64,000 bases of DNA from Oikopleura dioica. Lineage: Eukaryota; Chordata; Appendicularia; Copelata; Oikopleuridae. The stretch is taken from the NCBI GenBank assembly GCA_907165135.1, contig OU015566.1, forward strand, positions 2,482,501 through 2,546,500, given 5' to 3'. Shown in pieces: positions 26,001 through 36,478 of the stretch (positions are counted from its first letter, which is position 1; each line of letters opens with the position of its first letter). A program made the position numbers and the translations under genes. Under the pieces are notes generated by a model that was given only the letters and a program-made list of their open reading frames with translations, searched no databases and had not been told where the DNA came from.

Positions 26001-26667
26001 AATTTTACATGTTTTTCATTCAATTCTTTAGATGCGTCTCATCTGAAGATGCTGGTATGCCAGTCTGGTCCGGAAACAAATTCAATCAAGTCCGAGAAGT
26101 TGAAAATGGCTATATCAAGATGAAGGCAAGAGGTCTTTCCTTGCTTGCTTCAAAGAACTGGACTGATAACGGAAACATTGATTACGATGCTCATCCAGAG
26201 TATGAAGATCGAGCGTACTGGGAGAATGCTAACTTCACATTGTTTGTCTATTGCCCGTTCAATGTCAAACTCGGCGGCTCATCTAAAGGTTAAAAAAAAC
26301 AAAAATCAAAAATTCAAATGAAAATTTTTAAGGCCTCGGAACAATGACCTTCCCTGATTTCTACCCAGCCGAGAGCTCCGAAGACGGCCGTCTCTGGTCC
26401 TTCCTCTCTCGTCCTGGAGTTCATCTGATCAAGACGACAAAGCCAGATCCTAAGAAGTCCGTGTACTTCAAGGGCTTCATCGACCGATCTGACGACGTCA
26501 ACGAGCAGGGCGAGTCAGCCACCTTTACAACCGGCAAAGACAAACCAACATGCGAGACTGGTATTTTGCCCGGCCATCACCCATTCGCCATCACCAAGCT
26601 CGTCGAAGAATATGATATCTTCGAAGGTGGCGATTTCACCCAACTCGACAAGTACACGAGAAAGTAA
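11098..26667 (+). CDS. Giant secreted multi-EGF/TIL matrix protein, about 5,146 aa
   Basis: Exon 1 (11098-11244) encodes a signal peptide (MLLRFLLVGLLAHQTIAG) and a Lys/Gly-rich head. Exon 2 (11287-25988) is 14.7 kb without a stop. Two short exons (26032-26288, 26333-26667) finish the protein. Introns are 42-44 nt and frame is kept throughout. I count about 60 calcium-binding EGF modules starting D-[IV]-[DN]-E-C, most with the hydroxylation/N-glycosylation style C.N..GS..C.C..G. They are interrupted by TIL-type cysteine-rich modules and by six cysteine-free modules of about 110 residues. A PTEPP repeat and an RRRR site lie near 14930-15100. The C-terminal 250 residues are a separate domain. 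Calcium-EGF arrays form stiff extracellular rods (fibrillin-like). A house or matrix scaffold is likely but inferred. An AATAAA lies near 26759. Confidence 0.93.
14929..15000 (+). repeat. In-frame PTEPP coding repeat
   Basis: Tandem copies of a 12-15 bp unit encode (PTEP)n inside a TIL-type module of the giant protein. It is a flexible proline-rich linker followed by a basic stretch with GGRRRRD. Confidence 0.8.
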
Positions 26668-26833
26668 ATTTTATTCATTTCACCATAAATCATAAAAAAA
26701 CATTTCGATTCTAAATTGTCCAAATACCTGTCCAAATAGTTCAAAAATCTCCCTGTCCAAATAAATTCAATTCGGCCTATTCATGAGTCAGTTTTTCAAT
26801 TTTATTAAATTAGTGAAATTACATGTGCTGCAA

Positions 26834-27179
26834 TTATACAGAGATGGGTTGTTTTTCTGGGGGTTCTCTTCTGTGAGGTCGATAATACTAGAAATTTAAG
26901 CCTTGAAGCCATTGAAGCCTTGTCAAAACTGCTTACCTTGACACTCATAGATTCTGATCTGACAATTCCAAGTGAACTTTCTCGCTTTTTACCACCATTT
27001 TCGGAGTTTTTCCTTCCACTTCTACAAATCAGGCAGCAAATTATCCCACTAAGAATGATCACCAAGCCCAATAAACCGCAAATTATCCAGAAAAGAACTT
27101 CCCTACTGACCCATTCCGGCGCGATGGAGTCAAAAAACTCGTTTTCCTGGATTTCCTCTTCGCTTAAAGTTTCATTCAT
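26834..27179 (-). CDS. Small single-pass membrane protein, unknown
   Basis: Two exons (27179-26937, 26887-26834) with a 49-nt GT-AG intron give about 98 residues. An acidic N-terminus (MNETLSEEEIQENEFFDS) precedes one strong membrane helix (LFWIICGLLGLVIILSGIIC), a Cys/Arg stop-transfer and a basic, serine-rich tail ending EPPEKQPISV. An in-frame upstream ATG at 27254 could extend it, but the shorter start fits a type III topology. No family recognised. It converges tail to tail with the giant EGF gene, about 165 bp apart. Confidence 0.6.
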
Positions 27180-27455
27180 ATTTTGTGTAAAAAGCGAGAC
27201 TTTGGAAAAATATTTGGCTGAGCATGACGAGCTGGTTAAACAAGAGTGAGTCAAAAGGGAAGAGCGTCTGTTTTTGGGCCCTGGCCTTTTGTTTATTTTT
27301 TCATGTTTTTATTCGATTATAAGTTCAATAAAGTTATAAAAAGATATGTATAAATAGCTTATTGGAATCTGTGATCTTGTTGAGCTTCTGGCAGACTTGA
27401 TCTCGCTTCATGTTTATCCTCTTAAAGTGAAATTAATTTTTTCATTTTAATTATT

Positions 27456-30400
27456 TCAATTACGATATGCATATCCATGCAGACTTCTTCCTTGGTCAGT
27501 GCACGATTTTCGTTGAAGTTCCTTCAGTCGGTGATCCAGCTCTTTTTCTTCTTTATCCAGAGCTAGAATCAGCAACAGTTATAAAGCGTATACGATTAAA
27601 ACTAACCTTCGACGCGTTGCTTTATTGATAGCATGCGATGTTCCAGTTCTAGAGCATTCGCTTGACCAATCGGCTGGAGTGTAACAGGAGCGACACCAGC
27701 TGGTGGTTCCGGAAGACGGCGTCGGGAATCGGGACGTTGGAGAACATGAAATTGTGGCTTTTTAAGATGATGATATATTTGATAATAAATGGGTTTCTAT
27801 TTTTGATTTTGATCTTTTCCTGCAAGTTGGGATTGTGTACTGGAGGGTGGTTATTTTGAGGGTTGAGCGGGGAGGAATAATAAGTAACATGTGCTGGCGG
27901 TGGTGGATGCGATGGGTAAGAGATCGGATAAGGCTGAGGAATTGGAATCATTTGTGGGATAACTTGGGGCTGGATTATCGGCTGAAATACTGGCTGAGAT
28001 TGCTGAAATGGAGAATGACAGATTTGAGCAGAATTAGAGCCTTACTTGAAATGGCTGTTGTTGCTGAGCGTTTTGCTGCGGAAAACTCGGTGACATTTGA
28101 GGTTGGTCGTATCTTACATTGAAATTGATTAAAAATAAAACAGAAATTGTTACCTGTGATTTTGAATCGGACTTGGATCTCTTGAAATATTGACAAGTTC
28201 CCTCACTTCCTGAACAAGATCTCGGACACAATTGCTCAGCTCCTCAGTCGCCTCATTATCAGAATAAACGGATGATCTACGAGAAACGCGCGAATTCGAA
28301 CTTGAACGGGACCGATTCGAGCGCGCTGAAAAATGTCGTCCTCGTTGTCGCCGAGGAACGCTCTCGCCTTGAGCTCGATTTATTTGAAGCGCTTGTGGCT
28401 CGGCTACTCGCGGCTGAGAAACCATCGGTTGCTGCGATTGGCCGGACAACATTTGCACTTGAATTGCTTGATCGATTCCGTACGAGCGGTAAGTCTGCGT
28501 TGCTTCCGAAAATCGCTGAGCCTGGACTTGTGTGAAACTCGATCGCGAAACCGGCTGGACTTGGATCGCGATACTTGATCTCGCAACTGCTCCGATTTTG
28601 TTCAAATTACTTCGCGAGCTTGAATACTCAGAGTCTTTTTCCATCGCTCCTTTTCCGCAAAATAGGCATTTCGAAAGCGTGCCAGTCAGGGAATCTCGTT
28701 TGATTGGAGTATCTGGGTCAGCAGCGCCACCTCGTTTTGTTATCGCCATGCTTGAAGGGTCAATGACTGTCAGGTCCTTTTTTCGAGAAGACGATCGTTT
28801 CATGGATCCGTATGAACTATCCACTGCCTGAGCATTGATTAGTAAGAGTATGTGATGCGGAAAACTACTTTAAATAAATAACCACTTTCACTTTAAAAAT
28901 AAATGCTTGACAAACCTTGAGTGCTTCAAATGAAGTTGTCCTTTTCATCACCATTGAGGAGGAGGTCGTCGCTCTCTGGGCCACTTTGTCCAAGGCATCA
29001 GCGCTTCCTCCTAACGGTTGGGACTCAGTTTTCCTCAGCGATTCGTGACTGGCGACATTGATTGGTTTAGCCTCGTCGTCGGATTTTCGCCGTCCAAACT
29101 GGTCGTATTTCTTTGACACAGGAACGTCGAACTGCGACTTTGGCAGAGTATGACTCAGAGGAAGAGGCCCACTGTAAGTTGCTTTTGTTGACAAAGTCGA
29201 TGAAGAAGACATTCCGAAGTTCTCGAAATCCCCTTCTCCATCGTCCTCGAAATCAAAGTGCCGGAATGCGTTTCTAGAGCTGGGCAAAGAATCGTCATTC
29301 TCATTGAACTGCCTCGCCATCTCGAGAACGCTCATATTCTCGCCAATTTTTGGACTCTCGAGCTTTTTCATCGGCTCGGGAAAATCACAAAATTCGCGTT
29401 TTCGCAGCGCAAGATCTTCGTCACAGCCGAGGGATGAATCAGAACTGTCGAATTCTAAATAGTTGGGCGGGAAAACCGGCTGGTTGGAAATTCTCGAATT
29501 AAATTTGTTCAATTGAGCTTCTTTGTGGTCTTTGAGGGAGCCTGTTTCAGCGGGACCGAGTTTTTGAGGCCCAGAATTGGATTTCATTCTCTGATTTTCG
29601 GTTTGCTTCATTTTCTCGATTTCTGATACGATTGACAATGCCTCTGCTTTCTTGTCAATATTCTTCTCCGTCAGATTATCGGCGCTGCTATCAATTTTCA
29701 CAGGATTTTGCTCCGTAGACTTGCTGCTCTGAACTGAAGGTGGCTGGGTATCGAATATGCTCTTTGGCCCTGGAGAAGGTGAAGAGAGCTGACTTGACTT
29801 TGGAACAATTGATTTTGCTTTACGCGGCGACAAGTCGTAATTCGGCGGCTTGATCTTCTCATCTATCTTCAAATTCCCAGGGGGACCAACCGGAGCTTGA
29901 GAATCTGCCATGTTCGAACTTACTGAGGCGGATTTTCTCGGCATCAAGTCGAATGTAGGAAGACTGCTTTGCTCGAATAGTGACGATGACGAGATTTGCT
30001 TTGAAGGTTCTTTTGGTGGTTGTTTTTGAGCTCGATTTTGAGGTCGGTTTTGGGGAGCTTGAGTCTTTGGAGGCGGATTAGCTGGAATCGGGTCGCTTCC
30101 AAAAATACTGCTAAAGATCGATTTTGGTTGGGGCTCCGGCGGTTTCTGAACAGTTCGATTCTGAGGCTGCTGTTGTTGTCCTCCTCGCTGCGGTTGCTGG
30201 CGTGGTGCTGGTTGTTGACTCGCTGGAGGACGTTGTTGAGGAGGCTGATTTCGCTGATTAGGCTGTTGAGACTGCTGGCTAGCTTTTGGCTGAGGTGGTT
30301 GGGAACTTGTTCTTTGACTGTCTTTTTGATTTTGTTGTGGCCTACTTGCAACTTGTGATCGCGGCTGAGGAGGCCCAGCAATGCTTCCCGAACTCGGTTG

Positions 30401-31734
30401 CCTCTTAAAAATGCTCGGTGGTTGAGGTGAGTTCGACGGTGCGGGTTGAGGGTTCTGCGGTTTTGTGGCGGGTTGACTAGTTGTCTCCTTCTTCAACTCA
30501 CTTTGTTGCTGGTTTACTTTACTCGTGGTCGCGGGAGGCTGCCCTTGAGAATGCGGATCAGCCGGTTTGCTCGGATTTTCGTTCGTCTTGTCAATCGAGC
30601 GCCCTCGGGGGAGTGGCTTAGGCTTTTGCAGGGATGCTTGTTGACCCGGTAGTCCTGGATTAGGCGGACGAGGATTTGGGCTTGGATTTGTCGGTTTCAA
30701 ATTTTGCGGATTTCCAGGAGGAGTTCTAGCGTTGTTCATTCCGTGAAGACTATTTGTCCGTCTCTGAGTCGATGGAAAATCTTGATCCGTCTTCATCTTC
30801 GGAACGTCGCTTTGCGAGCTCTTCATTTGCCCCGGCTTCTTGATCCATTCATTCGACTGAGCGACCAAATCGTTTCGTTTTAGGCAAAGATTGCAGATTT
30901 TCTTTCCATTGGAGATTTTCGCGCACTTCGGGCAGATCGAGTCTGGACAGGAGGCACATCGGGTATTTGAGGGTAAGCCGCATTGGCATTTGTTTACCTA
31001 AGAATTAAGGGTAAGTTCTGAGAATTGGATTGAGCTTTTAGATCGAGTACTAATGTATGCATTCAGTCTACTCTTATTTCAAGCAGCTGAAAAGGAGGAA
31101 AGAAGGAGTGAATAAATAATTAAATTGAAATATTTAAAACCGATTCAATTATGCACGGCATTCTGCGTACGTTATTTGGCTTGTTGTCGGCGCTTTTTAT
31201 CTTTTCCTTCGATGCGATTTCTTCTTCCAGCTCTCTGAAAAAAACACTGTCAGAAATGTTCATTTCGAAAGAGGGGGAGTTATGTTCTTCGTAGTCGTGG
31301 TTAAACGCACCGTTGTGGGTACCTGATCTTTTCTTCTCTATCTTGATCCACTTGAGTCGCTCTCATCGTGACAGACATGATAATCTTGAATACAAGATAT
31401 CATGAGGTGAATTAAATGAGTTCATAAATATAATCTGACAAGTGCTTTTTCCACAATGATTTGTTAGTAGAACTTTGAAAAATAAGGGTGTCACTATGAT
31501 ATTTTTTCAAAATAAATTTCTTCTCAAATGAAGATTTCTTGACGTCACGTGGCTTTAAATAAGTACATTTAAATTTCAATAAATAATTAAAAATTTCCCT
31601 TGGAGTACACAAAGATTAAGATTGACAAAGAAATTGCGTGAATATTGCAACAACAATCAAACCTGTCTTTCTTCTTCCGTCAAATGGCTCAAATCAACGC
31701 CGGAAAGGGCGGAATCTTCTTCTGGCGGTCTCAT
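27456..31734 (-). CDS. RIM/rabphilin-type Rab effector, proline-glutamine rich, 1,153 aa
   Basis: Nine exons: 31734-31663, 31384-31323, 31234-31171, 30997-28916, 28827-28154, 28112-28046, 28002-27820, 27757-27607, 27562-27456. The N-terminus reads DLSHLTEEERQ then IIMSVTMRA, the Rab-binding helix of RIM and rabphilin. A FYVE-like zinc finger follows (CQCG...CASC...ICPKC...ICNLC), and the CNLC-to-W spacing matches RIM. The rest is a long disordered Pro/Gln/Ser-rich region, then a C-terminal coiled coil (ALELEHRMLSIKQRVEALD). No PDZ or C2 domains are present, unlike canonical RIM. It probably tethers Rab3-type vesicle proteins at secretion sites. The intron 27758-27819 reads best as GA-AG, although a GT 21 nt upstream would also keep frame. 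Confidence 0.8.
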
Positions 31735-32320
31735 CCCCAAAATAAAATATTTCAATATCTCTAATGCAACGAGAAAAAAAGGCGAATCGACACCCCCGTC
31801 CGGGAAAAAAAACGACGCGCCTTGTAAATAAGTGAGAGTATTGATTGCAGTAGGCACTAATGCCCAAGAGGATTCGATACATTTTGTCTAACGCGTTCAC
31901 ATTATTTTTATTTCGCTCGCCAAATGCACTTATCGAAGATGAGCGCGGAATGAAATTAATAACTACTGATCAATATTGGTAATTTGTCACAAGATCCCAA
32001 AAAATATCGGAAATTGAAAACGCCATCTTCCAAAAAAATGTGCGTAAAATCGCGATTCCGGTTGCGACAGATTTTAGGGAAAAGGCTGACAGTTTTCATT
32101 TTCTAATCGAAAAGCAGTGTCATTATCGGACGCATTTGTAAAATTGGCTGCTGTTCCGGTTTCACCCAGGCTTTGCGTCACTCAACCACAACGTGACATG
32201 ATTCTGGTCCTATAATGCGTCTCCTAATGACTTTTTGTGGCGCCAGAGGATTTTTCATGATGAACAAAGAGAAATCCTGGGAATGATTCAAGAAGTTCAT
32301 TTCAAATTTTGTTCGAGCCG
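31735..32320. other. Intergenic, divergent upstream region
   Basis: This separates the minus-strand RIM-like gene and the plus-strand secreted gene. I see AT-rich sequence with no convincing exon and no repeat. Confidence 0.45.
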
Positions 32321-33557
32321 ATGATGAATTGGTCGACTTTATTGATATTTTTTACCTTCAGTTGTATACAAGCCTCGGAATACAGAGAGATAAAGAAGGC
32401 GATACAGGAAAGAGAAAATAAATTGACAGATTTCTACTAAACTCGTTTCTTATCAACAGAAATGAATTCATGATAAACACAATTTTTTACTAAAAAAAGC
32501 CCTCCTCTTTCCTTGACGACGTCCCAGACTGGTTCTCCTCCGATCCTTATCCAGAACTGCACTTTGATTATGCCAAGTTGAGAAGCTCAAGAAAACGTCT
32601 TCTTCAACCGCGATCTTGGGGACGAAACGGCACAAGAACGCTCCCAATAAGAAGATGCCCAAAACTGTCTGTAGAAGGGCCTCATGAAGCGATTGCATGT
32701 GATAAAAGTAGCTGCGTAAAATTATGCGCGCCCAAGTTTCAACCTGTTGGAAAAAGAGTCAAGGTTCGTTGGAAAAATTATGCGATAAAAAGATGAATTT
32801 TCAGACGAGTTGCTTGAAATCAAAGCACCTCAAGCCACACTGGTCGCATCCTCTTACAAACTGCGCCACTTGTGACCAATTTGAGCTTCAAAATCCGAAT
32901 TTGAATCTCTTTTGTGATGTCGATCCTGAAACCAACCAGCATGTTTGCTCACTATCCTGCTTTCAAGGGTCTTTGAAGCGGGTAGAAGCAAGGGAAATTA
33001 AATGCAAATGTGAAAGCGAAAAATGCCAGTGGAAAGATCAGAGGGGCAATGTCTTTGGAAGCGAAAATACAAAAGGTAGAAAATGTCCTTACTTCAAAAG
33101 GGAATTTGTTCTTTCTAGATATTTGCGCTCCGAATTCGATGAGAAAAACGAAGTGCTTGGAATCAAGGAAGAAGTGCTACAGCCTCCCAGATGATAACTT
33201 CGAACGCTTGTATTCAATTTCAAACTCTCTCACTTGCCCGAACTGCATCAGGTTGGCCTTCATCATCCTTAGTTTCTTCAATTCTTTTGAAGGCTTTCCG
33301 CTGATTTGAAGCTACGGACTTCAAACAGAAATCACGCTGATGGAGACTTCTCGCTTTCCTTTCCGGATCAAAATCTTGTTAAAATAATAAGATACAATTC
33401 AGCAAACATAAAAGACCTCAAGCTAGAATCGGGCAATAACCTTTCAGGGAGAATACGAAGTGACCCCGCGCGGGGTCGATTAAGAATCGAAGCTATTTTG
33501 GAATTGGAGAAAAAAGCTCGTATTGAAAGAATCTCTGCAACAATTTGTACATGTTAA
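32321..33557 (+). CDS. Secreted Cys-rich sushi-like protein, 339 aa
   Basis: Five exons (32321-32407, 32500-32763, 32805-33075, 33119-33251, 33293-33557) sum to 340 codons in frame. The signal peptide is MMNWSTLLIFFTFSCIQA. Two modules carry paired cysteines in the order C..C.KLC and CSLSC...IKCKC, and the end is ATICTC. The same C.L.C / C.C pattern occurs in the N-terminal half of the neighbouring trypsin, so they probably share a module ancestor. No enzymatic domain is seen. The first intron (32408-32499) has no usable GT donor before an in-frame stop; CAG|GAAAGA (GA-AG) fits with phase 0 on both sides. Function unknown; extracellular by its signal. Confidence 0.7.
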
Positions 33558-33610
33558 TCAAAGTGACCTCTATTTTAATAAATTTCAAAAATCTTTAATC
33601 TATAATTACT

Positions 33611-35353
33611 TCAAAAAGGTGGAGCAGAGGACTCATTCTCTTCTATGATCTCTTCAATCCAATCGAGAGCAAAATGAACATTTGAGTAGATTCCCGGATA
33701 ACCAGGCGCAGCACATTTGAATCCTCGTGACACGACTCCGAGAAGAGTCGCCGTTCCATTTATCGGACAGATCAGTGGTCCACCAGAATCACCTTAAAAA
33801 TCAAAAATTGCGAAAATGAAAGGTGCCAAACCTTGGCAAGAATCGACTCCGCCATCAACGAGACCATCATCGTTCTCGTCAAGAGCATTTCCAGCGCAGA
33901 TGTCGTCCGGAAAAAGATTTCCATCACCATGGTCGTCCTGAGTTTTTGCCTTGCAGTAGTCCTGGTTCATCGCATGAACACCGATAGATTGGAGGTCGTA
34001 AGCGAGCTCGCCTCCGTAGTCAAGAGTTCCCCACCCGGCGACCCAGCAGTTTTCTCCGTCTTTTGAAAAATAAAAAAATAGAATCAATGAAAGGACTTTT
34101 ACGAGGAATATCAGCTGAGGCGGGAAAGCAAGGGAACTGAACCTTCATTGTTGTTTCATGGGTGCTAATTGGCGAATCAAGCTTCACGAAGATTCAATAC
34201 ATGAAATGACTTGATTATTTCTTGAAATCAAGGAAGAGAAAATTTTTATTTTAATCTTTTCCTTGAGCAAGCAGAAATCCATATTTGGCTTTCCATTTTC
34301 AGGATCGTATTCCGGATGATTGAAGATTCGAGCAATGGGAATTTCAAATGATCCTTCAGGATAAGAATAGTCATGGTTGAAGAAAGATGCGGTAATTGTC
34401 CTCTGAGAAGCAAAAATAATTGATGTTATTAACTTATTAAGTTTTAAATCCACCTGAAAACCATCACCATGAGCGCAACAATGGGCGGCTGTCAGAATCC
34501 ATTGATCGTTGATGGCACTTCCGCCGCAGAGGTGTCCACTGTAGAGGTCCAAATTGGCGATCCAGGACCAGTCGGAGATATTTGCTGATGCTCCGTTGAC
34601 GATTCGCTCTAAAGAAATCAAGATCGAGACTCAACTCTTAGGGTGAGGGTCTGACTAACCGTCAATTGAGAACCCATTTTCTGCCGAGGAGCAGGTCTTT
34701 AGATTCGGGTCAATATGATTCTTGAGCTCTTTGAAATCTGTATCTGCCCAAGTCGCGTTTCCATTCACATCTGTAGTCGTCGACATGGCTGTCGTCGAAG
34801 TCTGCGGCATACAGAACCAAGTAGAAACTTCTCTCGGAAGAACATATCGCCCAACCGCCCAGGAAAAGTACCGACATCGTTTTCTATTGCATCGGCATGT
34901 TGCAGAAATCTGATCAATTTCCAGCGGCGGAATGTCAGTTAGAATCGCAATGTTTGCATTGTCTTCGCATTTGAACGACACATGCTTGAGACCTTTTGGA
35001 TTAACACCGTATACGACTTTCAAGTCTTCCGGCAACCTTGATTCAGGGAAATCAGGACACGTGATGCATTTCCCGATCTTTTTACTCCAAAAGAATTCGC
35101 CATCATCTCCAACTCGGCAGCCTACAGACTTTCTTCCCTTGATAGTGTAACCCTTATCGCAAGTCAGTTTGCAAGATCGACCCTTGCAGTTCAAATTCAT
35201 TCCCTCCAGCTCCTCTTGAAACAAATTGTTCGCTTCGAATGTCAATCAATAGTTTTTCTTACCGATAGCCGGGCAATTTTTCCAGTTGACCCATGATCCT
35301 GGAGGTCTTGGAGCCTGACCTCGTACAGTTGCTGCTACGATTGAAGGAGCAAG
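33611..35353 (-). CDS. Sushi-like plus trypsin-type serine protease
   Basis: Exons: 35353-35263, 35214-34660, 34608-34454, 34402-34262, 34181-34103, 34059-33832, about 33793-33611; the initiating exon is probably ATGAAG at 36118-36113. The N-terminal half is cysteine-rich (CKGRSCKLTCDKGY, sushi-like), followed by a Thr-rich linker and the peptidase, activated at RIVNGAS. Catalytic residues are present: AAHC (His), NMDFCLL (Asp) and SCQGDSGGP (Ser). The Asp six residues before the serine (GVDSCQGDS) predicts cleavage after Lys/Arg. The intron 34182-34261 must be GA-AG to keep the conserved LLK-LDSPI join. Secreted protease of unknown target. Confidence 0.85.
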
Positions 35354-35372
35354 CTAAATTGATGATGATAAA

Positions 35373-36082
35373 TAGGCTTACCGGACTGAATTTTGAACCA
35401 TTTTTCTAGCTTGATTCAGTAGTCATGTGACACAAATAAAGAAAGCCTAGAAGCAGGGCTTTCATTTGAGCACCATATCGAGGGGTCTGGGTCATGCCCG
35501 CAAGGCAATATATGGGACCTGAAGTTCCAAAATGGGCACTAGAATTCTTTAGAAGAATTTTTCGATACCGGGCCGGCCTTCTCGGAAGTCGAGAGTCAGT
35601 TAATTAGAAAGCCCAGGCTCTGAGCTTTCCGTAGAGCCCAAGAAATCTTAGTGCATGGCAATTTTTGGCCATCAGCGATCAGTTTAATTGTCAATTTACT
35701 GCCTATTTTGACCATTTTTTAGGAGAAAGTCATCAATTTTAGTGAAATTTCACCACAAAAACAAGACGTCAAGCGCTCGCTGAAGGCCACAAACCGCCCT
35801 GCACTAAGATTTCTTGAGCTCTACGGAAAGCTCAGAGCCTGGGCTTTCTAAATAACTGACTTTCGACTTATGAGAAGGCCGGCCCGGCATCGAAAAATTC
35901 TTCTAAAGAATTCTAGTGCCCATTTTGGAACTTTAGGTCCTATATATTGCCTTGCGGGCATGACCCAGACTACTCGATATGGTGCTCATATGAAAGCCCT
36001 GGTTCAAGGCTTTCTATATTTGTGTCACATGACCACTGAATCAAGCTAGAAAAATGAGTCGAAATTCAGTCCGGTAAGCCTA
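35373..36082. mobile_element. Fold-back DNA element with 8-bp target duplication
   Basis: Two arms of about 290 bp are near-perfect inverted copies, starting TAGGCTTACCGGACTGAAT and ending with the complement, around a spacer of roughly 130 bp. Identical ATGATAA(A) copies flank it (35365-35372 and 36083-36090). The 8-bp duplication suggests a hAT-like or related family. There is no transposase. It lies immediately upstream of the second exon of the serine protease. Confidence 0.82.
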
Positions 36083-36478
36083 ATGATAAATTTCTCTAGA
36101 GCTAAACCCGACCTTCATATTCTTCAAAATTTCTCTAAATATTCAAAGATACTCTTACTCCAAAGTCCACGACTACTCTTTATAAGCTCCATTTTTAATG
36201 AGTTTAAAGCTTCTGAATTGTTCTAAGACAGCAATTTTCTGTGACGTTTTTACAAAATTCCCAAACAGATCATTTTCACGCATCATCCATCATTTTCCGG
36301 GCCAGACTCCGTTTTTTCTCTCTTTTTCATTATTTTCCCACGTGACTCATTTTTAGAATAGTTTTTATTGAATATATTTGTCGTTTTTGGCGCACGAAGA
36401 AAATTGCACAGCTCAAGATTTACAGAAAGCGGGGAACAGAATTATGTACAAAACCTCTTTTTTGAACTTATTTTTTCT

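Noticed and set aside
28272-28831. Plus-strand frames of 80-99 codons
   Set aside because: They are antisense to a well-supported exon of the RIM-like gene.
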